Shown here: positions 1-4,988 of the stretch, piece after piece | Numbering within the stretch: position 1 is the first letter of the stretch | How the letters are laid out: each line of letters begins with the position of its first letter | Source: CAYMTN01 sp964393335 | GTDB lineage: Bacteria > Chloroflexota > Anaerolineae > Aggregatilineales > Aggregatilineaceae | Reading direction: 5' to 3' | Length of the DNA: 5,432 nucleotides | Assembly: GCA_964393335.1 (NCBI GenBank) | Contig: CAYMTN010000316.1 | Span: forward strand, 1 to 5,432 | The notes under the pieces: generated by a model | The model's input: only the letters and a program-made list of their open reading frames with translations | What the model was told of the DNA's origin: nothing | The model's database searches: none | Position numbers and translations under genes: made by a program

Positions 1-610
1 GCGGGCGGTCGTCAATCGCTTCGGTGATAAAAAACGGCGCGACCTTCTCCGGGTATTGGTACGGGCCAAAGGTATTACTGCCGCGCGTCACCGTCGTGTG
101 CATCCCGTACGTGGCCTGGTAGGCGCGCAGCATCATTTCGCCTCCGGCTTTGCTGGCAGCATACGGGCTGTTTGGCTCCAACGGATCACCTTCACGGAAG
201 AAACCCTCCGCTATCGATCCATACACTTCGTCCGTGCTGACGTGGTGCAAGCGGTTGACCCCAACCGAACGGGCGGTATCCAGCAAGATGTACAGGCCGA
301 CGACATCCGTGTGAATAAACGCGTCCGGGTCAAGGATCGAGCGGTCAACGTGCGACTCGGCGGCAAAGTTCACAACCGCGTCAATCTCGTGCGTTTCCAG
401 CACACGCCGCACCGTTTCACGATGGGCAATATCGCCGCGTTCAAACGCGTAATTAGGCGCGTCGTGAACGGGCAGCAGGTTGTCGAGGTTGCCTGCATAG
501 GTCAACTTGTCCAGCACGACGATGGTGTAATCAGGATATTTCTCAACCATGCGCCGGACAAATGCGCTGCCGATGAAGCCTGCCCCGCCCGTTACCAAGA
601 TATTTTTCAT
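1..610 (-). CDS. rmlB: dTDP-glucose 4,6-dehydratase, N-terminal 203 residues (cut by window edge)
   Basis: This enzyme converts dTDP-glucose to dTDP-4-keto-6-deoxyglucose, the second step of dTDP-rhamnose and related deoxysugar synthesis, in the cytoplasm with bound NAD+. The translated part begins MKNILVTGGAGFIG, the Rossmann NAD-binding motif (GGAGFIG at residues 8-14). It continues with the family-typical LDKLTYAGNLDNL (33-45), FAAESHVDRS (82-91), the catalytic Thr-Asp-Glu of STDEVYG (T126, D127, E128) and the YxxxK pair of SPYAASK (Y150, K154). After that comes TRGSNTFGPYQYPEK, where this family has a conserved substrate-pocket region. Family members are usually about 330-350 residues, so roughly the last 40% lies beyond base 1. 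The ATG at 610 has a strong Shine-Dalgarno (GAGGAGAGG, minus strand, 614-622) and follows the HAD gene stop by 14 bases, implying co-transcription. No frame damage is seen. Identity as RmlB is secure; whether the end product is rhamnose cannot be told because rmlC and rmlD are not visible. Confidence 0.95.
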   Translation of the reverse strand, partial: MKNILVTGGAGFIGSAFVRRMVEKYPDYTIVVLDKLTYAGNLDNLLPVHDAPNYAFERGDIAHRETVRRVLETHEIDAVVNFAAESHVDRSILDPDAFIHTDVVGLYILLDTARSVGVNRLHHVSTDEVYGSIAEGFFREGDPLEPNSPYAASKAGGEMMLRAYQATYGMHTTVTRGSNTFGPYQYPEKVAPFFITEAIDDRP

Positions 611-624
611 CAGCCTCTCCTCTA

Positions 625-1452
625 TCACACAGCGCGCGGCGACAAGACCAGTTCGCGGATGGCATGCGCCACACCATCTTCGTCATTCGTTCCGGTTACA
701 TAATCCGCACCCTGGCGCACGGCTTCGGGCGAATGGCCCATCGCCACGCCAATACCCGCCTGCCGGATCATGTCCAGATCATTGCAGTTGTCGCCAAAAC
801 AGATCGTCGCTTCCGCCGCGATGCCCAGATAGTCAAGCATGAACGCGAGCGCCGTTCCTTTGCTGACCGCCGGCGGCAGCACTTCGACCAGCGACTCCAG
901 ACCCGACCGCAGAACGTGCGCGCGGCCTTTGAACACATCTTCCAAATGGTGCTGGAATTCTGGCACGCGGCCTGGATCGCGGTTCATCAACACGAGCTTG
1001 TAGGGCTTATGGTCATTCTTCAGGGCGGCCTCCAGATCGGGCACCATCGCCGGGACCGGTTCGTGGTGATCGACCAGTTCTTGCACGTTGGCGTCCCACC
1101 GTTCGGCAACCAACCCCGTCCGCGTATAGGCAATCGCGGTAAACCCCGCCTCATACGCCAGCCGCAGCGCTTCCAACGCATAATCCAGCGGAATCGGGGC
1201 TTCGTGCAGGGGCGTGCCATCCGGCATAAAAACCTGGGTGCCGTTGCCGCAAATCAGGGGAATCTGGATATCAAACTGATCGATCAGATCGACTGTGGAA
1301 GGAAACGTCTTGCCGGTCGCGACCGTAAACAGAATCCCCTGTGCCATCGCCTCACGGATCGCCTGTTCGGTCACCGGAGTCACGACATGATCCGAGTTCA
1401 GCAGCGTTCCGTCCAGATCGGCGACGATCAACCGGATCGGCACACGAGACAT
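625..1452 (-). CDS. HAD-superfamily (Cof-type, IIB) sugar-phosphatase-like hydrolase
   Basis: A predicted soluble phosphohydrolase of 275 residues, the normal size for Cof-type HAD proteins, which typically remove phosphate from small phosphorylated metabolites using Mg2+. All four HAD motifs are visible. Numbered from the ATG chosen here, they are DLDGTLL (nucleophile D12, acid D14), the motif II threonine in VATGK (T46), a motif III lysine in VSKGTAL (K198), and the metal-binding GDNCNDLDM (D221, D225). Motif II has GK where the family usually has GR. The stretch of about 75-190 between motifs II and III is the IIB cap, so substrate choice cannot be read from the core. I chose the ATG at 1452 because AGGGGTGG (minus strand, 1461-1468) lies 8 bases upstream. 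A GTG at 1464, which would add four residues, lacks a well-placed ribosome site. The gene sits between rmlA (stop 14 bases upstream) and rmlB (start 14 bases downstream). A role in the nucleotide-sugar pathway is suggested only by position; the substrate is unknown. Confidence 0.9.
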   Translation of the reverse strand: MSRVPIRLIVADLDGTLLNSDHVVTPVTEQAIREAMAQGILFTVATGKTFPSTVDLIDQFDIQIPLICGNGTQVFMPDGTPLHEAPIPLDYALEALRLAYEAGFTAIAYTRTGLVAERWDANVQELVDHHEPVPAMVPDLEAALKNDHKPYKLVLMNRDPGRVPEFQHHLEDVFKGRAHVLRSGLESLVEVLPPAVSKGTALAFMLDYLGIAAEATICFGDNCNDLDMIRQAGIGVAMGHSPEAVRQGADYVTGTNDEDGVAHAIRELVLSPRAV

Positions 1453-1466
1453 ATGGTTTTCCACCC

Positions 1467-2537
1467 CTACAGCAATCCCAGGCGGCTGTGGTCACCCAGA
1501 TGCATTTTGATCGATTTGGGCCGCAGCCGCGTAACATCGACTTCCGTGTAGCGACCAATCAGGCTGTCTTGAATCCGAGCCGGGATGTTGTGAATCGCGC
1601 TGTGTTCCAGCACGATCGTGCGCTCGATCTCGCTGTTTTCGATCAGCACGTCGTGATAAATGCTGGAAAACGGCCCGACGTAACTGTTGACGATGCGTGT
1701 ATTACGGCCAATGATCGCTGGGCCGCGAATCACGCTGTTGATGATCTGCGCACCTTCCTCGATCGTTACGCGCGTATCAACTTCCGAGCTGGCGTCAACC
1801 TCGCCACTGATCACGGGGACCAGTTCATCCAACACCAGGCTGTTGGCGGTCAGCATATCGTCAGGCCGCCCGGTATCAATCCACCAACCTGTGTGAATAT
1901 GCGGAAACACAACATAATCATGCTCGACCAACCACTGAATCGCGTCGGTGATCTCCAGCTCTCCGCGCCACGATGGGATGATCTGATCGGTGGCCTCGAA
2001 GATGTGGTGATCGAACATGTAGATTCCGACCAGGGCCAGATTCGAGGGTGGCTCTTTGGGTTTTTCGACCAACTGCGCGATGCGCCCTTCCCCGTTCAAA
2101 CGAGCTACGCCGTACTGCTCAGGATGTTCGACGGCAGTCAGCACAATCTGGCTGTTCCAGTCGTTGTGAAACGCAAAATCGGCAATCAGCGGGCTGATGC
2201 CACCCTGGATCACATTATCACCCAGGAACATCACGAACCGGTCGTCGCCCAAAAAACTGCGCGAGATTTTCACGGCATGCGCCAGTCCCAACGGTTCATC
2301 TTGCTCGATAAAAATCACCTGCACGCCGAACTGCGAACCGTCACCCACCGCATCACGGATTTCAGGGCCGGTATCGCCGATCACGATCCCGATCTCGCTG
2401 ATCCCGGCGTCCCGAATGGACTCGATCACGCGGAACAGAATCGGCTTGTTGGCGACGGGGATTAGCTGTTTGGCACGTGTATAGGTCAAGGGATAGAGCC
2501 GCGTACCCTTACCGCCGCTGAGAATCAACCCTTTCAT
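1467..2537 (-). CDS. rmlA: Glucose-1-phosphate thymidylyltransferase, long form
   Basis: This enzyme joins glucose-1-phosphate to dTTP to give dTDP-glucose and pyrophosphate, the first step of dTDP-deoxysugar synthesis. The 356-residue protein has an N-terminal nucleotidyltransferase domain. It shows the signature SGGKGTRLYPLT (residues 7-18), K23 in RAKQLIPVANKP, the metal-binding aspartate in FLGDN (D107), VEKP (157-160) and GWWIDTGRPDD (second metal aspartate D221). From about residue 245 onward the sequence has the repeating small-hydrophobic pattern of a left-handed beta-helix (for example VTIEEGAQIINSVIRGPAII). That places it in the long RmlA form (about 350 residues) rather than the roughly 290-residue enterobacterial RmlA. 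The ATG at 2537 follows TAAGGAG (minus strand, 2548-2554) with 10 bases between. It lies 42 bases after the kinase gene and its stop overlaps the ribosome site region of the HAD gene. Some relatives act on other sugar phosphates or in antibiotic pathways, but the adjacent rmlB supports the standard reaction. Confidence 0.93.
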   Translation of the reverse strand: MKGLILSGGKGTRLYPLTYTRAKQLIPVANKPILFRVIESIRDAGISEIGIVIGDTGPEIRDAVGDGSQFGVQVIFIEQDEPLGLAHAVKISRSFLGDDRFVMFLGDNVIQGGISPLIADFAFHNDWNSQIVLTAVEHPEQYGVARLNGEGRIAQLVEKPKEPPSNLALVGIYMFDHHIFEATDQIIPSWRGELEITDAIQWLVEHDYVVFPHIHTGWWIDTGRPDDMLTANSLVLDELVPVISGEVDASSEVDTRVTIEEGAQIINSVIRGPAIIGRNTRIVNSYVGPFSSIYHDVLIENSEIERTIVLEHSAIHNIPARIQDSLIGRYTEVDVTRLRPKSIKMHLGDHSRLGLL

Positions 2538-2579
2538 CCGGTTTACGCTCCTTAACTGCGCTCGTCAACGCACGTTTTT

Positions 2580-3242
2580 TCAGCGCGTGTAATAATCGCC
2601 AACCGCGCTGTCATGCGGCGCGTTGACCAACAGGCTGCCCAACAGCGGCACGTTCACGCGTTCCAGTTCTTCTTTGGCACGCAGCGCATGGTCTCGCCGT
2701 GACGATCCTGCCCGTAACAGGAGCAGCACGCCATCCACTTTCACGCCCAACAGGGCCGCATCCGTCACCGCCAGGACCGGTGGCACGTCAAACAAGACAT
2801 ACTCGGCCTTTTTCTTCAAGAGTGCGATGATGTCGTCCATGCGCCGCGATCCCAGCATATCCGCCGGGTTGGGCGGCAGCGGACCGCTGGTCAGCACGTG
2901 CAGATGCTCAACATCGACCGCCTGAAGTGGCGGATTCTCCAGCGCCGCTTTTTTGAGCATCATCGACGTTACGCCGCGCTCGTTATCCAGCTTCCACAGC
3001 TCGTGCATCGCCGGTTTGCGCAGGTCGCAGTCAACCAGGATCGTTTCGTGGCCACCCTGTGCCAGGGTCACCGCCAGATTCGCCAGCGCGACACTTTTTC
3101 CCTCGCCGGGCAGCGGCGACGTAATGACCAGCGTGTTGACCGGATGATCGACGCTGTAAAACATCAAATTCGTGCGCAGCGTGCGGTATGCTTCAGCAGC
3201 CACCGAGCGCGGATCGGTCAGGGTAATCAGGTTAGCAGGCAT
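2580..3242 (-). CDS. CpsD/CapB-family bacterial tyrosine autokinase (cytoplasmic ATPase part)
   Basis: A BY-kinase that would autophosphorylate on tyrosine and control polysaccharide assembly with a Wzz-like membrane activator. The 220-residue protein has the EX2RX2R oligomerisation motif (E17, R20, R23 within EAYRTLRTN). It also has Walker A SPLPGEGKS (42-50), Walker A' ILVDCDLRKP (68-77), the family-typical SGPLPPNPADML (119-130) and Walker B VLFDVPP (D152). It has no membrane segment, so it is the separate-kinase arrangement known from Firmicutes (CpsD, CapB) rather than the fused Wzc type. The tail that normally carries a cluster of tyrosines is very short here: only Y217 and Y218, then Thr-Arg. 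The start is an ATG directly abutting the TAA of the upstream Wzz gene (TAAATG), with GAGGTG (minus strand, 3248-3253) 5 bases before it inside that gene. Translational coupling and roughly equal expression are therefore likely. A non-kinase ParA/MinD-like ATPase is a less likely reading because of the polysaccharide-specific motifs. Confidence 0.9.
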   Translation of the reverse strand: MPANLITLTDPRSVAAEAYRTLRTNLMFYSVDHPVNTLVITSPLPGEGKSVALANLAVTLAQGGHETILVDCDLRKPAMHELWKLDNERGVTSMMLKKAALENPPLQAVDVEHLHVLTSGPLPPNPADMLGSRRMDDIIALLKKKAEYVLFDVPPVLAVTDAALLGVKVDGVLLLLRAGSSRRDHALRAKEELERVNVPLLGSLLVNAPHDSAVGDYYTR

Positions 3243-3914
3243 TTAGGCACCTCGTGAGCGGGCATCGTCGGCAGGAATCGCCGCCAGCACCGGTAGCTCA
3301 AGGAAATGTTCGACATCTTCCTTGGTACGGACAATGTTCGATTCAAGATATTCCAGCACAAAAACCAGCACGCCGCCCAACAGCAGCCCCAGAATCCCAC
3401 CCGCCAGCGTGTTAATTTTCGTGCGAGGCGTATGCTGGCCGTAGGTCGCCGTGTCGATCAAAATCGCTTCGATCCAGTCCTCGCGCTGCAAACCCTGGTT
3501 TGCTTCGGTCCGGTATTCGACCAACCGCCGCCCCAATTCAGTTGCGATCTGCGCCGCCAGCGGGCCATTTTCCATATCCACGTCGATTTGTATGATCAGT
3601 TGGGTCGGGTCGGAATTAATCGTGGTGTGGCTGCGCAGTTCACCGGGAACCATGTCGAGCTGCAGGCGGTCGATCACGACCGCGGCTTGTTGGTCCGTAT
3701 CCAGGTACACCACAAAACTGCGCAGGAGCGTACGCAGCGTTTCTGTCAGGCCGTAATCGTTGCGGGCTGGCTGCATCAGCACGCGCTGCGTGGCACGATA
3801 GGTAGGCGTTTGCAGCTTGCTGAAGCCAAATGCCGCACCAGCCGAGATGATCACGGCCAGCGCGAGTATCCAACTCCGCCGGATCAGGATACGCACATAA
3901 TACGTTAGATTCAT
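3243..3914 (-). CDS. Wzz/CapA-like chain-length determinant, likely kinase activator (second of two)
   Basis: A 223-residue inner-membrane protein of the Wzz type, which controls polymer length and, in CapA-like members, activates the partner tyrosine kinase through its cytoplasmic end. It starts MNLTYYVRILIRRSWIL. The first membrane helix spans about 15-31, an extracytoplasmic domain about 32-168, and a second helix (LAGGILGLLLGGVLVFVL) about 170-187. The short cytoplasmic tail ends in TKEDVEHFLELPVLAAIP, the common linker that leads into the kinase in fused Wzc proteins. Its gene runs straight into the kinase gene with no intervening base, making it the best candidate for the kinase partner. 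I chose the ATG at 3914, preceded by GAGGA (3925-3929, 10-base spacing). A GTG at 3956 would add 14 residues, run through a hairpin and lack a ribosome site. Residues before the second helix have a single proline (HTPRTKIN) rather than a proline-rich motif. Sequence-specific function beyond the family is not recognisable. Confidence 0.87.
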   Translation of the reverse strand: MNLTYYVRILIRRSWILALAVIISAGAAFGFSKLQTPTYRATQRVLMQPARNDYGLTETLRTLLRSFVVYLDTDQQAAVVIDRLQLDMVPGELRSHTTINSDPTQLIIQIDVDMENGPLAAQIATELGRRLVEYRTEANQGLQREDWIEAILIDTATYGQHTPRTKINTLAGGILGLLLGGVLVFVLEYLESNIVRTKEDVEHFLELPVLAAIPADDARSRGA

Positions 3915-3937
3915 CGGTTTGATGTCCTCGTACCAAA

Positions 3938-3954
3938 GCCGCGCCAGGCGCGGC
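3938..3954 (-). promoter_or_regulatory. Perfect GC hairpin in the leader of the second Wzz-like gene
   Basis: GCCGCGCCTGGCGCGGC (minus strand) is a perfect inverted repeat with 8-base arms around one base; as RNA it gives at least a 7-bp all-GC stem with a CUG loop. It lies between the putative internal promoter and the GAGGA ribosome site (3925-3929) of the gene starting at 3914. Only three U residues follow (UUUGG), so it is a poor intrinsic terminator. A leader stability element, attenuator or operator are all possible. Confidence 0.5.
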
Positions 3955-3985
3955 ACTCAAAACGCGGGCCATACTCCGCCAGGCG
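3942..3985. repeat. Two copies of palindromic CGCCAGGCG
   Basis: The 9-base imperfect palindrome CGCCAGGCG occurs at 3942-3950 (the core of the leader hairpin) and again at 3977-3985, 35 bases apart centre to centre. The second copy covers the likely transcription start of the internal promoter. This is the layout of a paired operator, but GC-rich words recur by chance, so the regulatory reading is tentative. Confidence 0.4.
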
Positions 3986-3990
3986 ACGTT

Positions 3991-4019
3991 ATTATAGCAA
4001 GGGATTGGGCCGTATGGGA
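3991..4019 (-). promoter_or_regulatory. Putative internal promoter with extended -10 before the second Wzz-like gene
   Basis: On the minus strand the sequence TGCTATAAT (3999-3991) is a perfect extended -10 (TGnTATAAT). The -35 position (4019-4014, TCCCAT) is poor, as extended -10 promoters tolerate. It lies in the 140-base gap after the first Wzz-like gene and would give a leader of about 70 bases. It could allow the second Wzz gene, kinase and rml genes to be expressed apart from the first Wzz gene. Confidence 0.6.
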
Positions 4020-4054
4020 TGTTTTATCAGGCTATCGCGTACTAATAGTCAGGT

Positions 4055-4771
4055 TCACGAACGCGGCGGCCCCTGATCACGCGGGATTTGGGCCAGCACC
4101 GGCAGCCCCAACGCTTCCACATCCTCGCGCGTGTAGATCGCGTCGTCCAGGTATTCCGCCAGGATCGCCAGCCCAACGCCTGCCGCCAGCCCCATCAGAA
4201 TGCGGATCAGCGGCGTCAAACGCGCCATGATCGGCGGCGCGGCTTCGCTCACATCCACGTCATCCAATGGAACAACCCGCACCGGTTGGGCTGCATAAGG
4301 CGGAAAATACGACTGGTTGCGCATCTGCAAGACCGTGATCGCCGCATCAGCAATCGAACGAATCTCCGAGGCATCGTCCCACGTCACGTACAACGTGAAG
4401 ATACTGCGATAGTTATCGGCCTGGAAAGCCGTGCCCAGGTCACCGGCGGGAATATCGACAGCCTGTTCGGCAAGCTGAAGGCTGACCTCATTCGCAAACG
4501 AATCACTGGTAATCCAGGGCGGCATGTTCACCGCCACGTATTCTGATGCCAGCAGCGGGACGTAAACCGTATCCTCATACGGGGTCGCGACATCGCCGCC
4601 TTCAGGTTCGGGTGGGGCCGCCGCGGTCAGGCGTACCTGAACCAGATACGATACAGGCGGCGACACGACATTTTTGAGCGTAGGCAGAGTCACGATCAAC
4701 GCAGCCACAGCAGGCAGCGCCATCAACCACCAACGCCGTTTGATCAGGTGCCAGAGTGAGATCAGTTCCAT
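4055..4771 (-). CDS. Wzz-like chain-length determinant / polysaccharide co-polymerase (first of two)
   Basis: A 238-residue membrane protein with Wzz architecture. It has a basic N-terminus (IKRRWW, 10-15), a first helix about 14-31, an extracytoplasmic domain about 32-187 and a second helix (LIRILMGLAAGVGLAILA, 188-205). The cytoplasmic tail, EYLDDAIYTREDVEALGLPVLAQIP, closely parallels the tail of the downstream Wzz-like protein. The two share helix positions and tail pattern, but their extracytoplasmic domains look unrelated by eye; this one has a Pro/Glu-rich loop near 53-64. The ATG at 4771 is the only workable start because an in-frame TGA lies two codons upstream (4778-4780) and the next Met falls inside helix 1. 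No good ribosome site lies immediately before it; see the displaced Shine-Dalgarno at 4809-4816. It is the first gene of the minus-strand cluster and is followed by 140 bases before the next gene. Function in chain length or export is inferred from family and context. Confidence 0.83.
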   Translation of the reverse strand: MELISLWHLIKRRWWLMALPAVAALIVTLPTLKNVVSPPVSYLVQVRLTAAAPPEPEGGDVATPYEDTVYVPLLASEYVAVNMPPWITSDSFANEVSLQLAEQAVDIPAGDLGTAFQADNYRSIFTLYVTWDDASEIRSIADAAITVLQMRNQSYFPPYAAQPVRVVPLDDVDVSEAAPPIMARLTPLIRILMGLAAGVGLAILAEYLDDAIYTREDVEALGLPVLAQIPRDQGPPRS

Positions 4772-4808
4772 AACTCGTCAGGGCAGCAACCTTCCCGCCG
4801 CCGTGTTT

Positions 4809-4816
4809 CCTCCTTT
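4809..4816 (-). promoter_or_regulatory. Strong Shine-Dalgarno displaced from the first Wzz start
   Basis: AAAGGAGG on the minus strand is a near-perfect anti-16S match, yet the ATG at 4771 is 37 bases further on and no ATG or GTG lies 5-12 bases after the motif. An inverted repeat between them (GGCGGC, 4802-4797, with GCTGCC, 4787-4782, one G-U pair) could fold and cut the effective spacing to about 16 bases. A very short TTG-Leu-Pro-stop frame begins in the loop region; it has only a GGGAAGG-like site. Confidence 0.5.
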
Positions 4817-4833
4817 GAGCCAGCCGTGCAGCG

Positions 4834-4862
4834 ATTATACCGGATATGCTCCCGCATGGTGA
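4834..4862 (-). promoter_or_regulatory. Putative sigma-70-type promoter for the polysaccharide operon
   Basis: On the minus strand there is a perfect -10 box TATAAT (4839-4834). A weak -35 candidate TCACCA (4862-4857, three of six matches) lies 17 bases upstream. Transcription would begin near 4827, leaving a leader of about 55 bases before the ATG at 4771. The perfect -10 in a GC-rich intergenic region in the correct orientation supports it; the -35 is poor. Confidence 0.6.
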
Positions 4863-4877
4863 GGGGCGGTCTGCCCC
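4863..4877. repeat. Inverted repeat between the two divergent promoters
   Basis: GGGGC (4863-4867) and GCCCC (4873-4877) form perfect 5-base arms around GGTCT. The element lies directly upstream of the putative -35 of the operon promoter (4857-4862) and 9 bases before the putative -35 of the DUF1232 gene (4886-4891). This is where a shared regulator would be expected to bind. It is short and could be coincidental. Confidence 0.35.
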
Positions 4878-4885
4878 ACTTGGGT

Positions 4886-4915
4886 TTGCCAAACAACGCT
4901 CATTCAGGTTAGGCT
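4886..4915 (+). promoter_or_regulatory. Weak candidate promoter for the DUF1232 gene
   Basis: TTGCCA (4886-4891, five of six matches to the -35 consensus) is followed after 18 bases by TAGGCT (4910-4915, three of six matches including the key A and final T). It points at the plus-strand gene and would start transcription near 4922, at the GAGTC-T-GACTC palindrome (4922-4932). The -10 is poor, so this is only the best available candidate. Confidence 0.28.
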
Positions 4916-4921
4916 CTTAGC

Positions 4922-4932
4922 GAGTCTGACTC
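4922..4932. repeat. Short palindrome GAGTC-T-GACTC
   Basis: An 11-base palindrome with perfect 5-base arms lies in the leader or start region of the DUF1232 gene. Its position at the predicted transcription start would suit an operator. No recognised regulator motif is identified. Confidence 0.35.
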
Positions 4933-4943
4933 TCATATGCACC

Positions 4944-4968
4944 GTTGCAGCGGCGCTGCAACAGCGCC
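4944..4968 (+). promoter_or_regulatory. Two overlapping, mutually exclusive hairpins before the DUF1232 start
   Basis: GTTGCAGCGGCGCTGCAAC (4944-4962) is a perfect inverted repeat with 8-base arms and a GGC loop. GGCGCTG (4952-4958) and CAGCGCC (4962-4968) form a second perfect stem of 7 bp with a CAA loop. The two share bases 4952-4962, so only one can form at a time. They sit immediately before the AGGAG at 4969-4973 and 20 bases before the ATG. A DNA-level operator is an alternative reading of the first repeat. Confidence 0.55.
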
Positions 4969-4987
4969 AGGAGCGAGAAAGCGCCAG
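4963..4987 (+). repeat. Direct repeat AGCGCCAG flanking the ribosome-binding region
   Basis: AGCGCCAG occurs at 4963-4970 and 4980-4987, on either side of GAGCGAGAA and ending just before the ATG at 4989. The AGCGCC part of the second copy can pair with GGCGCT at 4952-4957, the same segment used by both upstream hairpins. Such pairing would enclose the ribosome site in a loop. Confidence 0.4.
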
Positions 4988-4988
4988 C

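Noticed and set aside
56..703. Open frame of 215 codons on the plus strand
   Set aside because: Antisense to rmlB, whose NAD-binding and catalytic motifs are all intact in the minus frame.
664..1551. Open frame of 295 codons on the plus strand
   Set aside because: Antisense to the well-supported HAD phosphatase gene; composition is shadow-like and there is no motif or ribosome site.
1341..2465. Long open frame of 374 codons on the plus strand
   Set aside because: It lies opposite rmlA and part of the HAD gene, both of which have intact family motifs. Its protein is rich in Arg, His, Gln and Asp with no recognisable domain, as expected of an antisense shadow in a GC-rich gene.
2538..2579. 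Possible promoter TTGACG plus TAAACC in the gap before rmlA
   Set aside because: The -35 is good and the spacing is 17, but the -10 matches only three of six and transcription would start at or inside the rmlA start codon. More likely a chance match in an operon gap.
3640..3972. Alternative minus-strand frame of 110 codons overlapping the second Wzz-like gene
   Set aside because: Out of frame with a gene that has clear helices and the Wzz tail; its own sequence shows no domain.
4021..4054. Possible terminator after the first Wzz-like gene
   Set aside because: The only inverted repeat (CTAT with ATAG) is four weak base pairs and has no T run, so read-through into the next gene remains plausible.
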